From the NCBI GenBank assembly GCA_000827265.1, contig KN834807.1, positions 194,473-258,472 on the forward strand: DNA of 64,000 bases, read 5' to 3'. The stretch comes from Collybiopsis luxurians FD-317 M1. Lineage: Eukaryota > Basidiomycota > Agaricomycetes > Agaricales > Omphalotaceae. Under the pieces are notes generated by a model, which saw only the letters and a list, made by a program, of their open reading frames with translations, was not told where the DNA came from and did not search any database. The position numbers were made by a program, and so were the translations under genes. Shown piece by piece: positions 47,182-57,307 of this stretch. Each line of letters starts with the position of its first letter. Positions within the stretch are counted from its first letter, which is position 1.

Positions 47182-50100
47182 CTAAAATGATTCTGCAGTG
47201 AAAAAATCACTCGATTAATTCCGAGCTCATCCAATCAGTCAGCAGCTCTAGAACCGCATTTTTCTGTACCTTTTCAGCTTCATGTTGAAGTTTCTTCTAC
47301 CCTTTTCTTTCTCCTTATGTCTTGGGGCTTTAGGAAAGGCTGTATAGTATTGGTTTCAGAGTGCAGACCCAAGGATCAATCTCTGCCCTTACACAATCTA
47401 TCTTTCGAGATTCTCGGCTCTCATCAAGTTTCGTCATTATATGCTATTCCTTAACCCTTTGATACATTTCCTACCGTAGTACATATACATATTCAACCTA
47501 GACAACCAGAAATCTGGGAACATTGTACATAAACACAGCAATAATTCCTCAGTTGGGATTAGAGGGAGAATCTGAAATATAGATTTAAGTCTGAGATGTG
47601 ATTCCAACCATGGCCCTGGGCTTGGATGCCAACTTGGTAAGCTGTGATGAACACTGGGTTGTGATGTTTCAGCAGGGGCAAAGTCAGTCAGTAGTATGCA
47701 TTTCCAGAACATTCTATTACACAGCTATGAAATCTGCCTTGCATCTTCACAGACCTTGTGGTCTGGGCTGTACAGTCATTGCATATGCATAGCCATTGAG
47801 AGCATTCTTCAAACAGAGTTGCCAAATTTATTTGGGTAAAGATGACTGATCAAGAGGGAATGATTGAATCAAACAAATTCAAACTTCTTAGAAGCCTCTT
47901 ACTGGTTTCCCAATCATATTCCGATGAATCTTGAACAGCCCCAAAGGTTGGAACAATGGACAAGCCGTCTAGTAAAGGGAGCCAAAATTGCATCGCAGGA
48001 AACATGTACCACAAAAAGAAGAGAGAGACCGGGTACATCAAAGAAAATATAAAGCACCAGAAATCACGTACATCAATCATAGCTCGTTCTGGGCTCTTAT
48101 GCAACTCAATATTTCCCAACTCGACGGATATAACCAATACTGCACCGAGATGTCCTCTGCTGATAAAATCCTGCTCCCAGTCGCGCAAGATAGTAATTGG
48201 GTGCATTGATGTTCCAATGGCAGGGTGCAGGCATACAGTATCCTCAAATTTCTTTTCTCGAATAGCCGGAGGCAGCACATCTGGGTCAACAAGAGAGTAG
48301 AGAGTCAGAAGATCAGAGCTAGCAAGTTCTGTTTGTTGAGGATACGAGCCCTGCCCGGATACTAAATATCCCGCTCGCTGTGCATATCCGTGATCACAGT
48401 TGGTGTTTCTTTATTTTTCCTCGCATCTACAGTTCTTCATTTGCTTCCGTTCAGGTTCCTGGGTGCTCGGGCGGAGGATCTACATTACCTACGGACACTA
48501 CTTAACATATCGATACATATTTGTTACCCTCAGTCATTCACACTACCTTTTGTCCTTCTGAGGGTAAGTTATCATCATTATATGCCTGTCCAACTATGTA
48601 CTAACATATTACCTAGATTCATACTTATATAGTTTGACAGGTACTTATCAATTTACTGATACTAATGTATTTCTTCCTAGTGACATACAACTTCAAGCAC
48701 TCACATTTGGCCTACTTGAGAACTTTGGGTTCTCCCCTCCGCCTTCAGGAGAATTAGACGAAATCCAAGCTGTCCCGTTCGGACTGATTATGCCAATGAA
48801 GAAAAACAAGTGGGAAGGTTTGTCTCGTCATACCGCTGACAGTGGAAAAAGGAGTCCTGACTATTCGACAGAGGGTAAACAGATGCCGCTATTCATTCAG
48901 GCTAGAAAATGATTCTGCTATGTTTTGTCTGCTGGATTTTGCACTATATTGAATGCTCACAAAGAACTGTAGTTACGAGTCCGGAATGTAATGGAGGAAT
49001 CGTCTTGCAAGGGGACTTGACCATTTTCCCACAGTCTTTTACAGCTCGATATATCGAATTTTATCCCCATATTTGGACTTGTCACTTTTCGTGACTTGTG
49101 TTATTTGCGTGACTTTCCAACCACCACAATCTCCTTCCTCCGTTTTCCTCTGTGCTTTCTCACATAGCTCCGTGCACTTTCCCCTCTTATCGCCCTTTCT
49201 CCCGCTCCCTTTAATTTTTACCTTTTTTTTTTTTCTTTCTCTTTGCTATGTTGCCGCTTCTTGATGTTTATTCTCCATCACTTGGCTGTTGTTCTCTTCC
49301 TGTCATTCTCTTCCTGTCATCTTGAGAACAGCGGTAAAGGGCAAATACCTGAGAATCTCCCTTAGGAAATCATGTTTTTTGGCTATCCTGAAAGGGTATC
49401 TGATCAACTATCACTCCCACCCACTTAGCATCAAACCCTGGCTAGAGTTTCACTCGAAGCTCCTCTTTTGTATTACTACACTCTCACTATGTATCTGAAT
49501 GTGTAGGATCCAACAGGTATGAAATGGCCGAGTACCAGAGGGTGGCCAACTTGTGGGTAAGCAATAGTATTCCAAACTTGTACATCAGTATAAGTGTCTG
49601 GACTTGTAGATGCCATGCACGCAGCGCAATGGCCCACATCCCCCAAGTTTTAAGTAACCAATCTGAGATTCTGCTGTTAGTCTCCTCTGAATGGTTCTAT
49701 CTGGATAATGACAAAAAGAAGGAGGGTGGTCTGAACTGTAGCTCTAGCTTGTCACCTTCCTGAGAGAGCAAGTTGTATGGGCTTGAAGTGGGGAAAAAAA
49801 AACAAAAAGAGAGAGCGAAGAAAGGGAGGGAGAGCAACCAGAACTGGAGGACAAGATAATTGCAAAGACTGATGTACCCCTGCGCATCCGACCCGAGAGC
49901 ATAAGCGTCACTTGGCGGGTATGATTGCATGACGTTCCTAAGTGGTGAGCAAAGTTCAAGCGCTAAAATTTACGGCACAAGCGCCCTTCGTACTTACGTG
50001 CTGTGCGCGCAAAAATACGAACATAGCTCAGGCCCTCTGAGAGCACTTGAAAACTTGAAATGCTAACCTATCATATTGTAATAAGAGTCCAAAGCACGTA

Positions 50101-50232
50101 ACGAGTCTATATGGATTAGCCACATAGTAAGGTCATTATAGAAACTTGACAGAGAGGTCTTGTATGGGAAAGCTTTCATGACCATGAAAGAATTGAACGT
50201 AAAAATAAAGAAGGGTCAGTCCAATTGCTAAC
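47182..50232. other. end of duplication copy B and AT-rich intergenic DNA
   Basis: 47182-48330 is duplicated non-coding DNA. 48330-50232 is mostly unrecognised and holds the short coding remnant at 48533-48912 and a T-rich run at 49223-49236. Confidence 0.4.
48533..48912 (+). pseudogene. partial unrecognised gene with a clear intron (related to 53830-53880)
   Basis: A reading frame runs through a well-formed intron at 48564-48616 (GTAAGT donor, TACTAAC branch, CCTAG acceptor). The spliced product reads VIHTTFCPSEDSYLYSLTGT and continues through LPSDIQLQALTFGLLENFGF and ELDEIQAVPFGLIMPMKKNK to the stop at 48910-48912. An acceptor-like CCTCAG precedes 48533, so at least one 5' exon is expected, but I could not find it. 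The related stretch at 53.8 kb suggests the missing start could read MNEPV. I recognise no family. It may be a gene with an unresolved 5' end rather than a pseudogene. Confidence 0.35.
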
Positions 50233-52735
50233 TTAGGCTCCAAAGATGAGCTGTTCGAGTAAAGGATTTGAGAATCGCGCTCGCGTTTCAGAGAGTGAGC
50301 TGCCTCTGTTGGACGTTATGCTTGAAAGCATATCCACGAACTCCTTGATCTCTTCTTGATACGCATCCTCTCGCAGATACTGAATAACATCCTTCCCTCT
50401 CACTTGTAGTCCCTGCCATTCCTTTGCCCAATGCGGCCGTATGTTCAACGGCTTTCCATTAGTGTCAGTGTAACTCGCCCACATGTCCAAAACCTGCTGT
50501 TTGAAATCTTTCCACTCGCTCCGGGTTGGGTTAAGCGTAGTAAGTACTTCAATAGAGCACGTCCCAAAGTCATTGTGCTGCTGCGGGGCCATGAGAATAT
50601 TGGATGAACCCGTAAGCCGCATTTCGAGCGTGACACGCATAGGACAGACGTCGAGATTCTTATAAAATGCGGTAATCCCATCCCACCTATGAGCATCAAA
50701 TAAGTAGAACGCTTGGAACGAATGATAAAACCGACGCACCATGCGCGTTGGATGACAGTATAGTCCCTGGTCGCTCCACCTTTCGCCGCAGGGATAGGAA
50801 TCTCCCACTCTGAATCCAGGCATCGCATGTTTTCTGTTTGAGTAGTCAGCCACATATTCATTTCCCTGCAAGCTTGACAGGAGACGTACGTATGCCCCTC
50901 CTGAACTGCAATGCTTCGCTAACGTAGGTCTGTATCGCATGTTTTTCGTCAGCTACTTGAGGCATTTGGAGCATGCCAATGGTCCCGAATAGGTACGCTT
51001 GTAGCCTGCCGGGAAGCGCTTTGAATAGGGACCAATTGACAATGATTTCAGCGAAGAAGCCTTCTAGCTTGAGGAGAATGCGGGCGTCAGAATCACATGA
51101 AAGTGAACTAAGAAGACATTTGATCACTTACCCATTGCAGACCGGCCTGAAAATTACTTGGATAAGGATCCAATTTTTCAAACGTTGTGATTTCGGCGCG
51201 CTTCCATACGTTGACCCATACATCTTCCTGGAAAGGGAACCAGAACCACTCGACATAATATTGCTGCTCAATCGTCTCTTGGAACGCCTTTTGCGCATCC
51301 TGTAGCTGCTTGGCAGTGTATTTGGACATGTCTATCTCTTTCGGCACCAGGTAGTTTGGTGGCGGGGGAATGGCGAGCGGAGCTGGAAGCTTTTTCGGCT
51401 GCATTATGGCCTTCTGCATCTTGTCCACCCGCAGTGTAACGCTGAGCACGATTCCGAGTAAACCAAAGCACCCAGCCGCCGCTCGCAGCTCGGCTGAGTC
51501 ATTGACGGTCTGGATGTTTCCGCGCGGGTCGACATATTCAACCTCTGCAACAAGGTCGGATATTGTGCTGGTCGTGATACCTGCTCCGTGGCATACGACA
51601 GCATTGGATCCACCAAAAGTGATCTCGATCTGTGCAAAATTCATTTCAGCCATCTCCAAGGGAAACAAACACAAACGGATCCAACCATGATGACACTCAA
51701 AGGTAACGCCACGGTCTTGTTATCGAGGCACCATTCACGGAATTGATCGTTTGTTGTACCAGCAGCAATCTTTGCCAAGTACTGCTCATCTTTCCGGATG
51801 ACTTGTACACCTTGAAGATCGGAACTTTTATCGACCTTCAAGAGGGAAGGCAGGTCAATGGTCGTGGATAAAGGGAGAAGAATCACGACGATATCCCCAT
51901 CAGCAGAGTATAAATCGCTTGAAACGCAAGTGAGCCACATAAAAACCTGTGTATACTCCAATATTACAACTCACCCCCATGTATGTCGGAACCCCGCTCC
52001 TCTGACGCGCTTGTTTACCGTACTCGCCCACTTAACGAGGTTCTGAACGCCGAGTCTGGTTTTTGCTACAAATGTATAACTGGGCGTATTCTTGACAGTA
52101 CGGCCCCAGTTCTCGAATACTTCATCTTTCAAGTAGACCATAGGCGTGCCATCGCTTTCCAGAACATCAGGACTCTCCTGTCCGTGGGTGGCAACAAGGT
52201 TGACGAAATCATTGTACATAAAGGATTGCTTCTTGGGAATCGAATTGAGCTGGCTTTCATCCCTAGGAGCAATGACGCGACCGGTATTCTCATACTGTTT
52301 CGTGAATGCATTAACTTTCGAGTCATCACTAAGAAACATTCATAAATTGATTGTTCTCCAAGGAAGGGTCTTATTTGGTAACGTACGTATCTTCGAAAAG
52401 GCGCGTTATTGCAGAAGCAACAGCATCGAGGTCGTCGTCAACCTTTTCTTTAAAGAGAGCCAATAGCTCTTCTTCGTGTTGAACGAGTTGCCACAGGTCG
52501 AAGAACAACTTGGGATTCGCCGTGCCTCCCTGCCAATTTACAAAGATGTCATAGAGAGGCTTGAGCTTAGGATTTTTGTCACATTCACGGCGAAACTCAT
52601 CCAGGAGATGTGCGTTAGAGGACGCTGTGATAAGTATCATCGTAAAATTCAGGCGTCGTCGTGTTAAGACGATGACCTACCTGGGGATCCCCTCGGCTTT
52701 CGATTACGACGCGCTCCGCAAAAGCTCAGAGGCAT
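50233..52735 (-). CDS. FAD-linked oxidoreductase, sugar-lactone oxidase-like
   Basis: This is a VAO/PCMH-type flavoprotein with a C-terminal domain like D-arabinono-1,4-lactone oxidase. The ATG at 52735 opens MPLSFCGARRNRKPRGSP, spliced to SSNAHLLDEFRRECDKNPKL. An N-terminal helical region of about 90 residues, not part of the usual fold, precedes the FAD domain: VQNLVKWASTVNKRVRGAGF with RHTWG, then DIVVILLPLSTT, ITFGGSNAVVCHGAGITTST and AAAGCFGLLGIVLSVTLRVD. The C-terminal part has YYVEWFWFPFQEDVWVNVWK, TLEMRLTGSSNILMAP and RPHWAKEW, equivalent to the HWGK/HWAK motif of lactone oxidases. The stop is the TAA at 50235-50233. About six introns are present. GAGFRHTW replaces the GSGHS-type flavin-attachment sequence, so substrate and covalent FAD linkage are open. 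Confidence 0.8.
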
Positions 52736-53483
52736 AGTAGTAGTTGGTGGCGGTCAGAGAACTATTGGGGACGCAAGTACACATCTATTTTATAGCCAAC
52801 CGTAGTTGTTACGGGATAATCATCGGAATTCGGATGTTAGATTTAGTTAGATCAGACATTCCAGTGCGTTGAGGAGTTTTCTGTCATAACCTAACCCAAG
52901 GTGGACTTTCTTGTCGCCCTTTAAGCTTTAAGACCCGTTCGACCCGGCTTGGCTGTCTTTGTACACAAAGCCGTGCCATGGATCCTAGATGTTAAACGCC
53001 GCGATTACTCTCTTTCGGCTCTCTCGTTCCAATACAGACAGTGGCACCTACTGCAGATTCATTTCCGATTTCAGTCTGAATTGGACCTCGGAAGAGAGTA
53101 GTGCTAATCAAAGACTGAAAACCAAGAGGTGTCAGAGATTCAGATCGGGGATACGATTCTCACGGGGATCCATCCCCCCGGTTTAAGGAAGGAGTCGTTG
53201 TTGGCCATGTCGGCAGCCTCTCGCGGCTGGATGACCAACTCGCACACTCAAGTACTCAATCTTCACTTCCACCTCGATACCAGCGGGCATATGTCGACGC
53301 GCCAGTAGTCCTCATTGCTCATTCCTTCACCATGCCATGTCATACTCATAGTAATGTTAATAATCTTGATTGTCTTGCAGCAACTTTCTATCATCTTGTT
53401 GAATGGATCTCGGAAGGGTTCGTCAAGTGAGGTATCCCTGCTATATAACCCTCAGCCTCATTGCTCTCGAAGTTCTGGCCATA

Positions 53484-53697
53484 CTATGGTTGTCAGGGAA
53501 CTTCCGTGAACAGGGTACTTCCGATTTTAAAAAAATTTTCTTATCCCTCGTGGAAATACCACTTTAAATACATGGTACACTAAAGTAGTAATGGATTGAA
53601 CTGTTCATAAAACAGAGCTTCTCTCAAACGCTCGGAATCGAGCATTTTTTAGAAAATCGGAAGTACCCTGTTCACGGAAGTTCCCTGACAACCATAG
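53484..53697. mobile_element. 214-bp MITE with about 45-bp inverted repeats, TA target duplication
   Basis: The left end CTATGGTTGTCAGGGAACTT and the right end AAGTTCCCTGACAACCATAG are exact reverse complements, and the match continues through CCGTGAACAGGGTACTTCCG to about 45 bases. TA flanks both sides (53482-53483, 53698-53699). There is no coding capacity. The ends differ from the MITE at 27.6 kb, so they are separate families. Confidence 0.9.
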
Positions 53698-53805
53698 TAC
53701 TGGTTTGAAAGCACTGTTTTGGAAACTAGTCTCGCCATTCTTTATAAAATATTAAGATATTGCACGGTAGCATACTTTCAGCCATTTATTACAATCTTTT
53801 GGCAA

Positions 53806-53922
53806 AAACTTGCAATGAATGAGCCTGTCGTTCACGCTACCTTCTGTGCTTCTGAGGATTGGTACTTATATAGTTTGACACCGTTTCAGCGTGACAGCGA
53901 AGAAGTGAGTCTTGGCTTTTGA
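53806..53922 (+). pseudogene. intronless partial copy of the 48.5-kb gene
   Basis: The reading MNEPVVHATFCASEDWYLYSLT crosses, without interruption, the exact point where the 48.5-kb relative carries its 53-nt intron (TCTGAGG joined to ATT). Similarity ends soon after, at TTTGACA. This is either a fragment of a processed copy or a family member that lost the intron. It lies about 100 bases after the MITE. Confidence 0.4.
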
Positions 53923-54259
53923 GATGTCCTTCGCTAGATCCCTGGCTTGCCAGCATACAACGGTGAAAGTGTCACTGAACAGTCAGTCTAAGTCTGTACA
54001 AGGTTATCCGGATTGATGATCAACTTACCCACTGTGTTTATTCGCGCAAATACCGAGATCGTTGAGTAACTCGCTTCTGTCACAAATATCTATAAATAGG
54101 TGCTTGAAAGGCTGAGAAAAAGGATCTGAATTACCTTGAACGTTTATTCCTTCGTTCTTTCCCTTTAGGAGCTTTCTCTCCAATATTCGTTGCTTTGTAG
54201 TTTGCCGCTTTCTCCGTCATAAATATGTAGCTACCGAGAAGAGGGTAAATAGAGTTCCA

Positions 54260-54496
54260 CTAAATCAAAGAAAAGCCTTCGAAACATTGTTGTTTATGTG
54301 TCTTCCAATCTTGTCTTTGGGTATAGTATGCATCGTGAACCCGCTGAGTGCAGCTGAGAATTAGAACAAAGGCAACTTGCCACTCTGTAGAGCAGTAAGG
54401 AGCAGTTCTGCAACGAGAGCAACGCTGAAGATTCGCATCTTTCTTGCCACAGACTGCGCAAAAATTCTTGTCTGGTATAGGAATGAATCTGAACAT
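54260..54496 (-). CDS. small MYND zinc-finger protein, possibly defective
   Basis: The ATG at 54496 starts MFRFIPIPDKNFCAVCGKKD, then LQRCSRCRTAPYCSTEW. After about 27 in-frame codons come QRQDWKTHKQQC and FEGFSLI before the TAG at 54262-54260. MYND fingers run CxxC...CxxC...YCxxxC...HxxxC. Here the Cys after YCSTE is absent in the straight reading (TGG instead). The sequence at that point, TG then GCAAGT, is a classic GC-AG intron donor; splicing to CTCAG 27 bases later would restore the Cys and keep the frame, but such an intron would be very short. Other splices lose the ligand. The product is a stand-alone finger of about 70-78 residues with no other domain, with protein-binding presumed by family. 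Confidence 0.55.
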   Translation of the reverse strand: MFRFIPIPDKNFCAVCGKKDANLQRCSRCRTAPYCSTEWQVAFVLILSCTQRVHDAYYTQRQDWKTHKQQCFEGFSLI

Positions 54497-54740
54497 TGTA
54501 TACGACGTGAAAGAGATGTGCTGGGAGCAAGTTGGGGGCGTGTCAATCCGGTAGATCTTATCAGCTCTCAAAAGGATAATCTAATCTAATCAATTCCTCA
54601 TTCAATCGTGGGACTTTTTTTTTTTTTCCTGGTTTCCCTGTTCGTCTTCGACGTCGTAAAAAGGCGTTCCTCGTCGTGACCCACAACGAGCACGTCGCCT
54701 GCACGCTCCTTATACTTCTAACTTCCTTTACCACCTCAAA

Positions 54741-56704
54741 ATGCCGACAATAACACACGCCTTATTTGAATCTTCGTCCGGCTATGCGCTTTTCAATGTC
54801 AAGCTTGCCGAGGATATTGCTGCTCACTCGCAAGCAGCGCAGGAGAGTACGAAAGACTTAAGCAAGTTTGGGAAAATGGTTGAGCTGCGGAGCTTTGTGC
54901 CTTTCAAGAGCGCTGCACATGCTTTGGAAAATATCAACGATATCTCAGAGGGTCAGTGTGTGCCTTTGCTTTTGAAGGAATTTAGATATTCAATGAAAAA
55001 TCATTATAGGTCTTGTACACGAGCATTTAAAATCCTTAATCGAGCTGAACCTTTCAAAATCTTCATCGTCCTCAAAAAAGGCATCAGTAATTCTCGCAGT
55101 ATCCGAGCCCACCCTTGCAGGGAACATTCGTGAAGCAACTGGCGTCCAATGTGACGCTTCAGAGAAAGCTCAGGATATCATTCGCGGAATCCGCCTTCAT
55201 GCACCAAAACTTCTTCCCTCCCTAGCTGAAGACGACTTGACGAAAGCTCAGCTTGGTCTGGGGCATTCTTATTCCAGATCGAAGCTGAAGTTCAACGTCA
55301 ACCGCATGGATAACATGATCATCCAAGCCATTGCCCTTCTTGACCAGCTCGATAAAGACGTCAACCTCTTCTCTATGCGCGCGCGCGAATGGTACGGTTA
55401 CCATTTTCCAGAGCTGGTAAAGCTCGTCCCAGATAATTACACCTACGCAAAGGTCGCCGTGTACCTTGGCGATAAGGACACGCTGACAGAGGAAAAGCTT
55501 CCAGGACTCGAAGAGCTTCTTGAGGAGGCCCAGGCTGCTGCCAAATCCTCGGGCGAAGCTCTAACCGGTATAGAATCCCCCTCCACCACTGCTTCTAATA
55601 TTCTTGCAGCCGCCCGAAACTCAATGGGCTCTTCCCTCTCCCCTGTCGACATGATCAACATCTCTGCTTTTGCTCAGCGAGTAGTATCGCTATCACAGTA
55701 CCGTAGGCAGCTGGTCTCGTATCTATCGGCCAAGATGAACGATGTCGCGCCAAGTTTGACCGCATTGCTGGGTGAACGTGTCGGAGCAAGACTTATAAGT
55801 CATGCTGGCAGTTTGACGAATCTAAGCAAGTACCCAGCCAGTACTGTGCAGATTCTTGGGGCGGAGAAGGCGTTGTTTAGAGCGCTGAAGACTAAAGGGA
55901 ACACACCGAAGGTTCGTGGTCAAGGTTTTTTCTTCTTTTTGGCTAATCTCACTTTGCTTGTGAATACCATTAGTACGGTCTTTTATACCATTCAACTTTC
56001 ATCGGTCGCGCTCAGCCGAAGCATAAAGGGAGAATATCACGGTTTTTGGCAAACAAGTGCTCTATCGCGAGTAGAATTGATTGTTATTCAGGTGAGGAAT
56101 CGAATACTGCTCTCGCTTCTTATGTTTTCTGACCGACGCCTATCGCGATGTAGAAAATCCCTCCAAGAAATTCGGCGAAGCTCTGCGCGCTCAAGTCGAA
56201 GAACGTCTCAACTTTTTCGAAACCGGCGCACCGCCGTCCAAAAATGCCGATGCTATGCGTAAAGTGTTGCAGGATCTATCCCTCGAAGACGACGCAGACT
56301 CGGATGTCGACATGGACGCTGCTGAACCCGCACTGACCACGCTCGAAGCTGAGCCGACGAAGAAATCAAAGAAGGACAAAGAGTCGAAGAAGAAGAAGCG
56401 TAAATCTGACGCTATGGATGTGGATGGGGAGGATGAAGAGGACGAGGACGAGCCGGCGGCGAAGAAGGTCAAGCTGTCAAAAGAAGAGAAGAAGGCGCTG
56501 AAGAAGGAGAAAAAGGCCAAAGCGAAGGCAGAGGCAGCGGCTGAGGGCAACGTATGTTTTTTTTTATTATTGTGGCTCGTGCATGAAATGGCTGAACAAT
56601 GCTCCTTGTTGCAGGATGAGGAGGCTAAGAAGAAGAAGGAGAAGAAAGAAAAGAAGGAGAAGAAGGAGAAGAAAGAGAAAAAAGAGAAGAAGAGCAAGGA
56701 TTAG
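54741..56704 (+). CDS. nop58: box C/D snoRNP core protein Nop58
   Basis: This is a core protein of box C/D small nucleolar RNPs, needed for 2'-O-methylation and rRNA processing in the nucleolus. The ATG at 54741 opens [20 protein letters not shown]. The NOP5 N-domain ([20 protein letters not shown]) and coiled-coil ([20 protein letters not shown]) lead into the Nop domain: [80 protein letters not shown], then after an intron [20 protein letters not shown] and [14 protein letters not shown]. The tail has [20 protein letters not shown] and ends in a long Lys/Glu repeat, as in Nop58. Introns lie near 54954-55010, 55913-55972, 56091-56153 and 56551-56613. The stop is at 56702-56704. Confidence 0.95.
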
Positions 56705-57307
56705 TAATCTTATCCTTTTGCCTTTCGTCCTTCTTTATGTATCTATGCCTACTCGATGCTATCTCCTTGTTCATCATGATTATACTCTGAGGTCCTCTAT
56801 AGGTTTATGACTTCCTATCACAATTTTTCATCTTGGATATGTTTCAGCCGTTACCAGATACTGCCTCGGGTTTCAACGAAGTCTTTTCAAGAGCGCCGTA
56901 ACGACTTTTCCTCCACTGCTATATTGATTCTGCTAGACCTTCCACCTCTCATTTTATTCCACCTGAAAGGGTTGTAAAACTCCTTCGCATGGCTCCGTAC
57001 GAGGTAAACTCAAATTAATCCCACAGGCAATTTACCCAACTAAGGGGTACTCGAGTGCAGCATCCTTGACGTCCGTCTCCGATTTTTGAAACCGAAGTTG
57101 ATTTTAGATCGATATCTGGACTTGGCCATTTCTTGTGCTCCCTCTATAAGCAGGTGATACCACTGGAAGATTCAGATATCTGTATCAGGACAGTCTCGAC
57201 TCGAAACAGTCTTGGGCTAAACGTAGTATCCACTAAGAATTCAAATGTCCAACCACTGCAGAACGAAACGAGATACATTTATTGCTATATAGGGATATAA
57301 GTATATC
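56705..57307. other. intergenic, convergent 3' ends
   Basis: This lies between the 3' ends of nop58 (+) and the large ORF (-). No gene is seen. Confidence 0.5.

Larger units (their letters stand above)
42940..48330. repeat. segmental duplication, copy B
   Basis: Direct-orientation partner of 26200-33000. It starts inside the last exon of the DUF3835 gene, where it is in its coding context, and continues through the intergenic DNA and DUF262 gene B to about 48330. It lacks the MITE and the 1-kb insertion of copy A, so it preserves the empty sites. Confidence 0.85.
52736..54259. other. intergenic with MITE and partial gene copy
   Basis: This holds the MITE at 53484-53697 and, at 53806-53885, an intronless relative of the exon pair at 48533-48640. 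No complete gene is recognised. Confidence 0.45.

Noticed and set aside
56191..56697. Minus-strand Phe/Ser-rich open frame of 168 codons
   Set aside because: It is the complement of the Lys/Glu-rich tail of nop58.
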